Source: Neopestalotiopsis rosae (lineage: Eukaryota > Ascomycota > Sordariomycetes > Amphisphaeriales > Sporocadaceae). From it: a stretch of 64,000 nt of DNA. The notes beneath the pieces were generated by a model. It did no database searches, was not told the DNA's origin, and saw only the letters and a program-made list of their open reading frames with translations. The stretch is taken from positions 744,001-808,000 of the forward strand of contig JALGAS010000009.1 of NCBI GenBank assembly GCA_023078685.1, read 5' to 3'. Made by a program: the position numbers and the translations under genes. How positions within the stretch are numbered: the stretch's first letter is position 1; each line of letters starts with the position of its first letter. Shown piece after piece: positions 33,163-45,266 of this stretch.

Positions 33163-33763
33163 GGTTTTCTTGGTCTGTTGTACAGACTCTGTACAAGCAA
33201 GATTCGGAGTTCAGACTTCTCCAATGGTCTCTCTCGACACCGAGCTGTGCTCATCCCATTCCACGTGTACATAGCCTATCAGTCATCATTTTAATCTCTT
33301 TCAATGTATACACATGTTTTGTCCCTCTCAAACTTAACATTTCATGTGCAGACCGATTATATATTCATATTGGCCCGTGATACCAAGACACCTAACCTAG
33401 CGGTCTTGAACCATACATATCAGACGAACGCTAATTTTAATCTCATTTCGGCTCGTCCCGGCATTCGCTTACTTGACTGAAGGCTGCTGTAGTGCTTACC
33501 AAACCACCCCAGCACCCCCGGAGTAAATGCAAGACAATTGCCGCTGTAAGCAAGCCATGACTGCATCGGGACTGCAAATCTGGCGTCTCCGCGCAATTTA
33601 CTTCTCCAAGTGAGGGACAGTTCTCAGAACAAACACCGTGAGATTTGTGTTGTGCGCGCGCAATTGGCCTTTTTTGACGTCGAGATCCCTAGCGCTACCA
33701 TACAACCAAGCGGATATCTAATACTGAGTTCGTCTACGCACTTGTTAGCGCTCGTTTGACCAA
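33163..33763. other. Intergenic
   Basis: Downstream of the hydrolase a plus-strand frame continues to about 33380 without any family features. It may be the former C-terminal part of that gene after a frameshift. The rest is probably the promoter of the GDSL esterase gene. Confidence 0.35.
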
Positions 33764-34733
33764 ATGCGTATAGACGCTTGTGCCCGCGGGATTACCCACC
33801 TCTCGCGGCTGATCGTATTTGGTGACAGCTTCAGTGACAATGGAAATGGCTCATGGGTAGCAAGCAATGGGACATGGCCCGCTGATCCAGCATATTATGG
33901 ACACTCTTTCTCGTATGTTGAAATGATTTGTACGATGCAATCCAGCATTTACTGACTTTCGAACAAGCAATGGTCCAAAATGGAACGACATCGTTGCTGG
34001 GGATCTCGGCCTGAAGCTCACCAACCTCGCGGCGGGCGGCGCGACTGCTGACAATTCCTTTGTCGCGGGAGGCACGGGAGCTTCGTCCACGATCCCCGTG
34101 CCGTCTGCCAAGGATCAAGTTGATTCATTTCTTTCGTGGGATGCGCCCCAACCCGGCGATGTTTTTGTGCACTGGATTGGTGCCAATGATATCCTCTTCA
34201 ATACTACCATCACTGGTGCACAAATTACCAGCATCGTCAGCGAAGACATTGACCGATTGTACCGTGCCGGTAAGTCAGATCCCACCACGAATCTGCATAA
34301 ACCCGATTGTACTGACATCATTGTAGGCGCAAAGAACATCATCTTGGCAAACTACAATGAATTCGACACCTTTCCAGCGACGTACAATTCTTCATATTAC
34401 AACATTCCCAGCGTTCAGGCTTTTGACGATGATCTGAGCACTGGGCTCGTAAACATTGCGGCTGCCTACTCTGCTTACGCGAAAACTGCTTTCGTAGATG
34501 TACGGCAATTGTTTCGCAACATCACCGCGCAGCCCTCCGCATACGGCATTGATGAAGCATACGTTGATCCTCCCACCGCGTGCTTGGTCGGTGTTTATAC
34601 CAGCGAAGGCGTTCCCCGGCACTTGTGCAGCGATCCAGAGCGTCATGTCTTTTTCGACTCTTATCATCCCGTGACGCAGGTGCATGCATTGATTGCAAAG
34701 ATGTTTGAAGACGCAATTCGGAGCTTTGCGTAG
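33764..34733 (+). CDS. GDSL-type esterase/acylhydrolase (CE16-like)
   Basis: Model join(33764..33912,33968..34269,34327..34733), 285 aa. Block I is IVFGDSFSDNGNG (nucleophile Ser22). Block II contributes LAAGGATADN, block III WIGANDILF (N123, D124) and block V FFDSYHPV (D261, H264). The Ser-Asp-His triad and the Gly/Asn oxyanion residues are therefore present. The arrangement resembles fungal CE16 acetylesterases that deacetylate plant polysaccharides. Those enzymes are usually secreted, but this model lacks a signal peptide (start MRIDACARGITHLSR). Either an upstream coding exon has been missed, or the signal was lost and the enzyme is intracellular. Convergent with the GH76 gene, 195 bp between stops. 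Confidence 0.8.
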
Positions 34734-34928
34734 AACCAAGTCTATCTTGGCTTTTAATTCCTTAATTTTCTAATATTCACATTTCAATATAGATGCAAGT
34801 CATGGAAGCTTGTCTATGATTTTTGCTCTATTCATTCCAGTTTTGTGACCATATAAATATGTGAAACTCCATGATAGGTTAAAAAAATAGAACGATTTGT
34901 ATTTAAATGGAAAGAAAACAGAAAACTC

Positions 34929-36466
34929 CTAATCTAAATTCATAAAAACCAACGCTGCAACCAAACAAGCCATAATAATGGTCGTCACAAATCCGGCGCC
35001 GACCTTGTCTGCCGTTGTGATATCTCTCAGGTACTGGTATTTACTCGAGGTGCTACTGCCACCATTGACGTTACTCGATGATGAACCACCTGTTGTTGTA
35101 GTGTATGGCGTAATAGCGTCGTCGACCAGCATGGTGTAAATGACGGACATGGCGTTCATTTGCTCTCCCACACCTGTGCTGTCCTCATATGTAGAGTCGT
35201 CGTACCAACTGAAGGTACACTATGGCAGATGGTCAGTATTCTTTCCTAGATGATGACGACTTCACGGTATACTTACGGCAGTTCCGGCATGACCCTTGAA
35301 GCCCGAAGTGTGACTGACACAGTGCTCAGCAGCAGCCACAGCCGTCGTCTGCAGCAGCGGCATAATGGTGTCATAGACAATCGGGGCCAGCTTAGCCGCA
35401 CCAGCCATCCATCGCGACAGGAAACCCTTGAACATGCGCTGATCGTTGTTACACGAAGTGGCCGTGGCCTCGCAGGGCAGCTCCCACATGATGCCGTCGG
35501 TGAAAAAGGTCGAGGCGATGCTCGTGGTCAGCGACTCGACCCGCGTCTTCCACGTGTCCGTCTCGGTCAGGTTGTACATGTAGGCGGCGCCGTGCAAAAA
35601 GATGCCCGCGTTGTACGAGAAGAGGGCGCCGTTGATCTCGGTGCAGTTGGCCTCGCCCGCGTTGCCGGCGCCGTCGCGCACCTCCCACGTGTCCGAGATG
35701 AAGCCCACGTTGAGCTCCCACTCAAAGATGGTGTTGGCCCACTCGGCGTACGTCTCGTTGCCCGTGTAGCGCGCCAGCCGCGAGGCGATGTTGAAGAAGC
35801 ACCCGTTGGAGATGGAGTTCTTGTAGTTGTATCCATTGTTAAAGGTGAAAATTTGCCATCTCAAGCCTCCGCCACAAGTATCTGTTGCTTCGTTCCAGCG
35901 GTCAACGTACTCGTTGAACACGGCCTGGGTCAAACCCAGCCAGCCGGGCTCGTCGTCTGGCGGGTTAGTAAAATTGAGTTCGGCCGCCGTCATGGCCGTC
36001 AGTGCCCAAAAGCCTTGGTCATCGTTTCCTAGTGACCTCGTTTGATTCTCCGGCATGTAGTCGTAGTCGTCTCCCCTTTGATGCCACATGGCTTGGTATG
36101 TGATGTTATTATATGATTCATCTCCAGTATATGACCAGTAGTCCAGTAATGAACCAAACATGGCACCGGCTTGCCACCAGTAGTATGGATCCGGAAGATT
36201 GCCCGGCACATCTCCAGTATTGTTTCCTGCTTCCTATCAGTTGAGATGTCTTGGAGGGGACGAAGGGTTCGTCCATACCTGTGTAGTATTTTACTAAACC
36301 ATATGCAATTGTTGCAGCAGCTTCCTTCACGGAGTCTAGACTGGTGTTAGCTTAAGAGAACGCATCAGTGAGTACTGTCGAGCTCACCTGGCTGAGTAAT
36401 ATCCAAATCCACGGCCGACACTTGATGGGCCAGCGGCAGCAGACCGAGTAGAGTAGTATATCTCAT
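34929..36466 (-). CDS. GPI-anchored glycoside hydrolase family 76 protein (DFG5/DCW1-like)
   Basis: Model complement(join(34929..35219,35277..36226,36279..36335,36388..36466)), 458 aa. DFG5/DCW1-type enzymes act at the cell surface and are thought to transfer GPI-anchored mannoproteins onto wall glucan. A signal peptide (LLGLLPLAHQVSA) is followed by the GH76 (alpha/alpha)6 domain. It includes DPYYWWQAGAMFGSLLDYW, the paired catalytic aspartates in GNDDQGFWALTAM (D114, D115), GGGLRWQIF, SISNGCFFNIASRLARYTG, and NGALFSYNAGIFLHGAAYMY. The C terminus has a Ser/Gly/Asn linker and a hydrophobic tail (VTTIIMACLVAALVFMNLD), consistent with a GPI-attachment signal. Length and order match fungal family members, and N-glycosylation sequons are frequent. 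Confidence 0.92.
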
Positions 36467-36519
36467 TGTAACGACAGCCTGTTCATAATCTTGGCAACTT
36501 GCCCCCTGGTGACTGGCGG

Positions 36520-36526
36520 TATATAT
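36520..36526 (-). promoter_or_regulatory. TATA element of the GH76 gene
   Basis: TATATAT about 55 bp upstream of the ATG at 36466. The spacing allows only a short leader. Confidence 0.4.
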
Positions 36527-38772
36527 TCGAATAGCCTTGGCCTGGTTAGGGAAAGATGCAAAAGCTCGCTTGAACAGGAGGGTTCAGAGCAAAAATCCTC
36601 CACGAACGCTTTTAAAGGACTGAAAGAACTGAAAGAGGGATTGAGGCAACAAACGAACGACCGAAAAGAGGACCCATGTTCCATTTTCTAGGCCCAATTA
36701 CTTTGAATTAACAGGTTATTTAGGGATAGCCCATCAACACGATCTGCGAGGGGACAGAGAGTGGATTGGTGCTTCGGATCTCATAACGAAGTTCTTGGCA
36801 TTTCTTGGAAAATACATTGCAATTTGACCAAACGTCTAGAAAGAAAGGGGGCAGCCGCGCATGTTCAGGATGAGCCAAGAAAAGGCCAAGAGTTTGGAAT
36901 TTGGTTGACGGGTACGAGGTCAAAGTCCATGGGCTTGGCATCAAGTCAACGTCGTCTCATCATCCGCCTGGCCATGTCCAACCACATATATTTCCCTTGA
37001 CATCCCCCCCTCCCCAACACCATGGCACAGTTTGGAACACTTCCTACATCTTTTTCTCCAGACAATCAACAAAGTCCAGGAGATGAAATAAGATGGCGAT
37101 CTTATAACACGAACATTGTCCTTCATTCCCCCAAGGGGTCTTGGAAATATGCTAGCCAGGAGCTAGTTGACTTGGCGAACGAGCACAGCCCGCTCCGGGA
37201 CCAAAATTGCCTGTCAGTGGGGTCCTTGCGGAGAGTAACAGAGTACCGCTGCGAGATCTGGGGATACGAAAAAAAAGTTGCCGAGCGATCCAGGCTCTAG
37301 GCCAGCGGCTACGATAGCGTCTCTTCTTTTTCTCCTTTTATTCTTAAGGTCTGAAATAACCTTGAATGTGAGGCGGATGCGCGCAAATGTTATCACGACC
37401 TCCACTAATAAGCGCCCACTCGCTCTTCACGATCTGCCATGAGTCGGGCACATTTTGACGACAAAAGAAAAGACGATGGAACGAATATGGTCGGATCATG
37501 AACTTGGAATTCTTTCAAATAATCCACTTTGCGAATTCGAGGTCTTTACTACCTACAGCAGGCTACGCTGGGCGACATAGAGGTGCATGAAACGTTGAAC
37601 TTGGGCCGCTCATCCAAATGACGGGAGATCGGTCGTATCTAATTACACTCCAAAGCAGATTCTCGTGTCCCTAATTGAAGCTTCGATTCGCAATTGGAGC
37701 GAACTGATTGACGAGCATTCATTACTCGCTACAACAGGAATGTGAGAAGACGAAGGAAGACAGAGGAAAAAAAAAAGCCAAGTGATGTTGCAACAAGCAC
37801 CACGTTTGATGACCAAATCCAAGCCATCCCATGAAATTGGCAGTATTGAGGCTGTCTCACAAAGCGCGGAAAGTCCGGCTGGCTGATCTGGTCCGACCTC
37901 GCGAAACCAGCGAATGGCCTCGACAGGGAGCACGTCAGAGGACGGCAGCTTGAGAGGTCTTTATTGCGCTGACTTGCGACACGGGTTATAGAAAGAAATT
38001 TGCTCGTCCCGGGGGGCAGAAAGATATATAGGTTAGACGGGCTCTTTGGCAGAGAGCAAAGACATTCAACCCTCTCCACACCGTAGATCAAAATGCCCCA
38101 TATGCGTCGACACCTGATTTTCAATGTTATAAACGCATAACCTTTACTTCAATCAAGAACGCAAATGTCTCTTAAAAAGCGGCATTCATGAATTTATTTG
38201 TTTTCCCAGAGATCCACGATTGGGCGACTGTATATTCGTCCTGGAGTACGCTAGAACAGTAGAGGCACAGCGGAGCCTCTGTTCATATCTGACATCATCC
38301 CACATGGTTGGGAAGTACACCATAAATCAAAGAAACGGAGGTATATGTACGAAGTATATGAAACACAGATATTATTCTATGCTGCCACACGTGTACCAGG
38401 ACTGGGCGCCGACGGAAACTATTTCCGCCGTCTGGGGTCCCCGCATTCCATTGGAGAAAACGATCCCTGGCAAACTCTGGAGAAGTTTGGTTTCCTCTTT
38501 TTTTCCCTCTGCGTCACGTTGGAGCTATGCGAAAAGCTGTCATTGGTGCATTTCGAATACTACGCAAAATAGCGCGGTGCTGTGGTTCCGGCAGATGGGG
38601 ACGTTTTCTATATACGCGCAAAACCAACCCCCAATCGTGATGCGCTCCAATCAAATGTCTTTGCTTGTATATTTTCAGGACGTACCACAGCCCCTGCGGG
38701 TACCTTTTTCTTCTAATGCTCGGGCCGGACAATATCCAATGAACATCATGTCTGTCCGTCTGAAAAATCAAG

Positions 38773-38778
38773 TATAAA
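38773..38778 (+). promoter_or_regulatory. TATA box of the GH43-like gene
   Basis: TATAAA 69 bp upstream of the ATG at 38847, on the coding strand. Confidence 0.45.
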
Positions 38779-38846
38779 GCAGACCAGCTGCCTCGGGGCT
38801 TTGGGCTACCTTGGGTATACCTCACACAACGAGGCCCTCTTCCACA

Positions 38847-39900
38847 ATGAGAGCATTCTCCCTACTGTCCGCGGCCGTTCTTGCTGCTTCGGCCGCAGCC
38901 ACTCCCATTGCGGGACGGGACACGACCTATGTTGGATATCTGGTGTCGACCTTTACCGACGCTACACCTCAGATTCAGCAATATCTTTCAAACGGCAACA
39001 ATGCCTATAGCTTTCGGTTCCTGAATGACGGAAGCCCAGTGCTGGCTTCGACTGTAGGCACACAGGCGGTCCGGGACATCTTCCTCGCAACAAACACGGC
39101 AAGGTCAGAGTATTACTTGCTTGCAACTGGTAGGTCTTCATGTTGAATGACGATTTTGTGGCATGTGTGCTAAAGTCATATTACCAGATCTCGACATCAA
39201 CGCTTCTGGTTTCTCCTGGGACGCAGCAACGCGCACAGGCTCCCGCGGCATCGTCGTCTGGAGCTCCAGCGACCTCGTCACCTGGTCCGCCTCGACCCTC
39301 GCCACCATCGAGGCCGACACGGCCGGCATGGTCTGGGCGCCGTCGGCCGTCTGGGACGACGCCACCTCGCAGTACTACGTCTTTTGGTCCTCGCGGCACT
39401 ACGCCGCCGACGACGCCGGCCACACGGGCGCGGCGACGCTCGACAAGATCCGCTACGCCACGACGACCGACTTTGTGACGTTTAGCGCGCCCGCCGACTA
39501 CGTGGCGCTCGACGACACCCCGCTCATCGACCAGGAGTTCCAGTACCTGGGCACGCCGGGCAGCTACGCTCGGTTCCTGAAGAATGAGACGACGTTGCAA
39601 GTCTACGAGGAGACAACCACGGGGGGACTGTTTGGAACCTGGACGCGGGTCGCCGGGTACGTCACGACGGCTAGCCCGCGCGAAGGCCCATTGAGTTTCG
39701 AGGATAACTCTACGCCTGGGCTGTATCATCTGTGGCTGGACAACTATACCGAGTACGTACCGCTCAAGACGACAAGCATCACGAGTGGTGGCTACTCCGA
39801 CGACGGCGTCTCCGGTTTCCCAACTGGGTTGAAGCACGGCAGTGTAACGCCGTTGACCCAGGATGAATATGATAGAATAGCTGCAAAGTACCCATCATAG
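38847..39900 (+). CDS. Secreted glycoside hydrolase, GH43-like five-bladed beta-propeller
   Basis: Model join(38847..39129,39188..39900), 331 aa. The signal peptide [18 protein letters not shown] fixes the start; an upstream in-frame codon adds only a non-hydrophobic leader. The chain shows repeated propeller blades, with [69 protein letters not shown] and YHLWLDNY. The SSDLxxW and APxxxWD motifs are typical of GH43-type arabinanase/xylosidase folds, and the Glu of REGP is the likely general acid. Such enzymes release arabinose or xylose from plant cell-wall polysaccharides outside the cell; the exact substrate is not predictable. Exon 2 is markedly GC-rich. Confidence 0.85.
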
Positions 39901-42900
39901 GGAAAAAGAACAATTGTACACTTATCCATCCGGAGAAAAGTTGCTACTCGAAATATAAAATCCTGCGGGAGCACGCGGGTCCACAGTGGCAGGGTTCAAG
40001 ATGTGATCATTGTGCAAATTAGAGTAGCCTCCCACGGAGTATTATTGCTGCGATGATGTTCTGATGTAATCCATGACCAGCTTGAATAACCGCGACGAGG
40101 GCAATGACAAGCATGTGTGGGTATGTCGGGGCCAAGAATTTTGACTTTTGTGATGAGTAACTGGCAAAGAAGGCTGTCAGGATTAGCCTTATAATGCGGG
40201 TAACTCCAGAAGACAGCCTGGGATCTTCAGCCACCGTTGGTGTTTCAGATCTTTTAGCGCTGCATATATACTCACTTTTAATAGCAACAAATCGGGATTG
40301 ACCACTGCAGTGGCCTATACTTAACTTCGATACTCCACAGCGGTACAAGATTGGTGATTCGGTAAGCAGCCAAAGCAGCGTATTTGCAAGATGACAACCA
40401 AGTGTGCCGCACGTATGCATGACACTCTATATCGAGATGTGCATGTTTTGGAGGTGGGTTTGAACTTGTGCCTGTCCAAAAGAGCACTTCTGGTTCTCGA
40501 AGAATGCCACACTCTCAGCTAGGGTGGCCAATCTGGGTAGATTGCATCTTCAGACCACTGCAAGTAAAAGTCTACTTTCTCCATCTCGAGTCGAAACGGA
40601 CCAATACAAGCTCAAAAGAAGAGAAGTCTGAAGTCTGAAAGCATCTTTAGTATGACGATTGTGTTTGGCAGCCGAGTAAGCTTACCAGCTTACAGAGTAC
40701 AGAAAGGATTCAGGAATAGTTACGCCGCCTTGGCGCAGAGGAGCGGGCCCCGCGGCGCTCTGATGCATGGGAAACGGCCACCTCTAGTACTTTCAAGATT
40801 TGGACCGGCAGCTCTCAATGAACCTTGAGAGTCAACACCATTGGGAGGCGATACGAAGTATCACGACTCAGCGAACAAAAGGTCAAATCCGTTCCCTTCT
40901 TGGAGTCTCTTTTTGCCGAGTAACACGATAGGAGAGAAACATGTTATCTCTGGGTATGTACATTTATTTAGCGTTATCTTGGAGGGTGGTGCGTGACTGA
41001 CTGACATGGGGGCGTTCATCAATTGCCTGACCAGGAACCTGTCAGCTGTTTCGTTTCGGAGCCCCTGAGCTTGGGGAGGAAGCTAGGCTAAGCTGAGCTG
41101 AGTTGAAGTTGCGCCTGGCCACTGGCCGCTGGCCGCTGGTCTGGCGACTCAAGACAGCCCAGGCTTCTGGAATCTGGGCCGTTACATTATTACTGTCGCT
41201 ACGGTAGGTACATTGGTACTACTACCTTGACCTTGAACCTTTCCTTTGGGAGCTGGCTAGGGAGAAGATCCAGTCTATGAATTAAAGCAGCCAATAGTGC
41301 AGGTTGGTTCAGCAAATAGGATTCCTTGCAAAGCTCCTTGCTACTCATAACTCGATGGACGTCGATAAGTTGCAGAAGCAAATTGATACTTACGTTGCCT
41401 CCTCGAGGGCTAAAGAGAAAATAGAATGAATGAGATGCATTCGCCGGGCTAACCCCAAGTATCGGTTCCGGCGCCGTCGAATGGTGAGACCCGACCGTGG
41501 CAGTAAGAAAGGTTGGTACATCGTACATTAGACAGCAAACTTTGGACGGTCCGAACTGGAGACGGATTTTAACTTGCGTCAAGCCATACACCCTCGGCCT
41601 CCCCTACTGGGTTCACGTTCTTCTCCATTAGGAATCATGGCGCGGGGTATGGTTTTGGAAAACGAGGAGCAAGAAGGAGGGAAAAAGTCATGCGAGCTTG
41701 TGACTGCATATGTGCCCAGTGACAAGAAGGAGAATAACAGGGTCGGTCGTGGGGTTGTGAAGGGGCAGGAGAGGGGAAAAGAGATACATAGATGCTCGGA
41801 TCGGATCAGGAGATATGGGCTGGCTGGATGGAGATGGAGAACATTGACCGAACGGTGAAGAAATGATAGTAGTACATACCACTTTTACTGAACCCATCAT
41901 GGGATTGGCTGCAGAGTGGCGTCACCCTCCCTTTGAATCTAGACTCTAGACCCAAAAGTCCAACGGTTGCAATCGATTGTATGTAGTGTGCATAATAGTG
42001 TAGTATGTAATGTCATGTAGGTAGGTAGCTCGTAGTCAATAAGGTCTGGCTGGTATGGTTATGGGATGATGCACTGGGATGAGATGGGGAAGCACCAACA
42101 TGGAAAGACTGACAGGCCTCAGCTTCCTGCTTGTACTATCAGTGGCCGAGTCCCCGGTATTTCTCATCCACGTCCCTCGTAATAGAAATAATAAATCAAG
42201 GCCATGACCTGCCTTGCAGTTTTTCTCTAGCTGGACGGGCCCAGAAAACCTTCTTTTGTTTGGTTTTTTATTCTCTCAATTCCCATATGAACTCGAGCTG
42301 TCTGTCTTGTCAATTCTAATTGGCAATTGGTCACTGTTCTCTCGACTACTACCTACCGCACCTACTTACTCTGTACATAAGTTGAAGATCGCTGGCTTTC
42401 GATTCTCACACAACCAACGAACGCGGTCTCACTCCCTGTCTGTCGCTAGGGACGCACCTGCCTGCTTATTTACTGTACTGGCGCTGATCCCCACCATTCG
42501 GTAACCGGCTGTTGCCAGAACTTTTTGGCGTCGGCATCCTGGTTTTTCTTTTCATTGTCTTGACAGCTCCCATTTTGGCCAGTCCGACAGGAGCAGGCAG
42601 AAAGAAGAAGGGAAAAAGCAAGAAAAGAGGAAAATTGAGAATCGGCAGGAGGGCGGGAAGAAGTCTAAGATCGGCATCCGGGGGACTTTTGAGGCTCAGC
42701 TCACAGGGCATCTTTGGCATTCACCCAAGCAGGCACTCCGATCTCACTCACACGCGCGCGCGCATCCTTTTCGCCTGGCCCTGTGCCCCGTGGACTTTTG
42801 GCTGACAGCATCCATAATTGCTGCGGATTCCGTCCAACAAGAATTGCGACTCGCCTTATGATATATCTCTCTGCATCTGGAAATCAGCGACAACTAAACA

Positions 42901-43270
42901 CAATCTTGAAAGTTCGGTTTGGGCAAGAAAGATAAACGTGCACCTTCCCAGGAGCCGCAAACGAGCGAAACCGACACAAACCAGACAGAGAGAGAGGCGT
43001 CTGTCTTCGTTGGCTGGCGGACCGCACTGTCTGTCGCAAAACTTTGTCAGCACCATACAAAAAAAAAATCATAACAATCAATACCAGCCCAGAGCCCAGC
43101 GTGCAGAAAGCCCAGCCCAGCCCAGCCATAGGTAATCGGCCGTTTTTATTAGAGTCGTCCGTTCCCACCGGGGGCATTCATTGGCACCCTTTAGCAGTCG
43201 ACTCGTCCGCCAATACCCGGGACACCCCCGTCTCCACCACTGCTACCACCACCAGCACCAAGCTCATCAA
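39901..43270. other. Intergenic, about 3.4 kb
   Basis: 40019-40420 (-) keeps a 133-codon frame with two or three hydrophobic stretches in its C-terminal half (e.g. MLVIALVAVIQAGHGL). It might be a remnant of a membrane-protein gene, but no upstream exons are evident. From about 42100 the DNA is C/T-rich and contains short frames, probably the promoter and long 5' leader of the DMA1-like gene. No RNA gene is seen. Confidence 0.45.
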
Positions 43271-45266
43271 ATGTTTACGCAACCGGCGCCCCCGTCGACC
43301 GCAGGCCTCTTGTCGCCAACCACCGACGCCGCCTCATCGCCATCCAACGTTGGCACTGCTAGGAGCAGATTGAGAGGTTTGAGTTACTTGCGAAGTTATA
43401 CGCAGACGCATCTATTGTCGCGTGATAATAGTGGTGTCAGTGCCCACTCTAGTAGCGTGTCGGGCGCCGGCGTTGCCTCTGGAAGTCCCAATTCCAGTGC
43501 GAGTGCCAGTGCCACCCAGCACACGCCACTCACGCGAGCTACCCACTCTGCTCTTAGTGTCACCACTGGCCGACGACGTGCACGCCAGTCCGACGATCCA
43601 CTCAGGTACGTTCCAAGAATTATCCATTCTTCCCCCAAAACAGGCGAGGCAGCCTTTCTAACTTTACACATCAGTACTTCCAGAGACCGAAATCGCAAAA
43701 CTACGTCAGCACAGAACGCGCAGCCTGGTCGCGACGCAAGCCAGGATTCACCTGAACGCAACTCTGACTCGGACTCTGGCCGTGGCAAGAAACACAAGAC
43801 CGGCACTGAGGAGGACCGCCAGAACGCCGTAGACGAAAGCCAGGACAACCAGGCCGAATCGTCGAGTGCTGCTGCTGCAGACATGGCGCGGGCACGTTCG
43901 GCCACTACAGGCGACTTGTCGACAGAGGTGCTGCCCTCTATCCGCTTCTCAGCCCACTACGATCCCAGGTCGACGCGGCAGTCGCTCTCCTTTACTCCCA
44001 TCTCGCGAACATTACCCACGGGTAAGGAAAGCATCAAAGTCGGCCGCTACTCGGAGAGAGAGCAGCAGCAAATAGTACCTGCCAACATACCTTCGGCCGC
44101 CCCCGTCGGTTTCAAGAGTAAAGTCGTCAGTCGGCGGCATTGCGAATTCTGGCACGAGGACGGCAAGTGGTATATAAAAGATGTCAAGAGCTCGTCCGGA
44201 ACATTTCTGAATCATGTCCGACTATCACCGCCGGGCAACGAATCCAAGCCGTTCCCCGTTAACGATGGGGATATCGTGCAACTCGGTATTGATTTTAGGG
44301 GAGGGGAGGAGATGATCTTTCGGTGTGTCAAGATGAGAATCGAGCTGAATCGAGGCTGGCAGAGCAAACCCAACAATTTCAAGTAAGGCTTCAACGTATC
44401 CTCCTCGTCAAGCAGCAAGGACTAATTTGCGACAGTATGGCTACGCACAAGCGCCTCAGGAACTTGACCTCGACAACGGACACTAACGCCAGCAGTGGCC
44501 ATGCGCAAGACTGCTCCATCTGTCTGAATGCTATTGCTGTAAGCTTTTCTAAGATTCTGCCAACAGAATCATGTCCGATACCGGTCACTGTACTGACAAT
44601 GTTTAGCCGTGCCAATCTCTCTTTGTAGCACCATGCAGTCATACGTGGCACTACAAATGTATCCGGGAACTACTCATAGGACCTTCTCATCCGATTTTCA
44701 CATGTCCAAACTGCAGAGCCGCTGCTGATCTGGACGCTGATGTTGAGGAACCCGATGAGGAGTGGCAGCAGCTCGATTCCGGCGGCGAGGATGTAAACAT
44801 GGATGCACGGGAGACGCCAGAGGCACCTGCAGGCACACCTGCAAATGATCCAATAGATGCTGTCCAAAATAACTCGACTGATGGCGCTGTTGAAGAGGTA
44901 GCTTCACAAGCCCCTTCTGCGGTTGAGGAGAATGGCGATGTCACCATGATGCTGGACCACGTCCCCACAGTGTCTGCCACGGTGGACCAGGCTCCGGCAA
45001 CATCGGAAACCTCGGCGCCTATACCGATTCCGCGACCCAGTGTCATGTCAGGTAACAGTTCATCTGGTCTTCCCGATGCAAGACGGACGCCATCACCACC
45101 GAACGCTGGAGCAATTGTCCATGATGGTCCACTGACACCACGCAACGATGCTGGACCGTGGGTATTTGATGGAGATGCAGGACGATCCTCCCAGGATGTA
45201 TCGAGACCAGGCGCAATGGTGAATCTGGACGCAGCTGCCACGCGAGTACAATCGAACGCGAGTTAG
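43271..45266 (+). CDS. DMA1: FHA-RING E3 ubiquitin ligase (Dma1/CHFR-like mitotic checkpoint)
   Basis: Model join(43271..43605,43675..44382,44436..44538,44607..45266), 601 aa. Dma1/Dma2/CHFR ligases delay mitosis when spindles or septins are disturbed. The Ser/Thr-rich N terminus is followed by an FHA domain (about residues 205-345). It includes IKVGRYSER, SKVVSRRHCEFWHEDGKWYI (phosphothreonine-binding R and SRRH) and SSSGTFLNHVRLS. The RING finger spans about 374-420, with DCSICLNAI, APCSHTWHYKC and FTCPNC, giving a full set of Cys/His ligands. An acidic and proline-rich tail of about 180 residues is added. The first intron (43606-43674) is 69 bp, stop-free and in phase, so its retention would insert 23 residues. 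I start at MFTQPAPPS. Confidence 0.9.

Larger units (their letters stand above)
36467..38846. other. Intergenic, about 2.4 kb
   Basis: Divergent spacer between the GH76 and GH43-like genes. A 92-codon frame at 37022-37300 (+) has a good ATG context (CACCATGG) but no family features. A longer plus-strand frame at 38220-38777 lacks an ATG start. A TATAAA box for the GH43-like gene lies at 38773. No other gene is supported. Confidence 0.45.

Noticed and set aside
35250..36032. Plus-strand 260-codon frame over the GH76 gene
   Set aside because: The complement of the well-supported GH76 exon; no independent motif.
37022..37300. 92-codon frame with good ATG context
   Set aside because: No signal, domain or similarity recognised; short enough to occur by chance. 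Kept as a note only.
38220..38777. 185-codon frame upstream of the GH43-like gene
   Set aside because: Begins without ATG and overlaps the promoter and TATA box of the next gene; no family features.
39181..39837. Antisense frame over the GH43-like gene
   Set aside because: Valine/arginine/glycine-rich shadow of a GC-rich exon; the sense frame has all propeller motifs.
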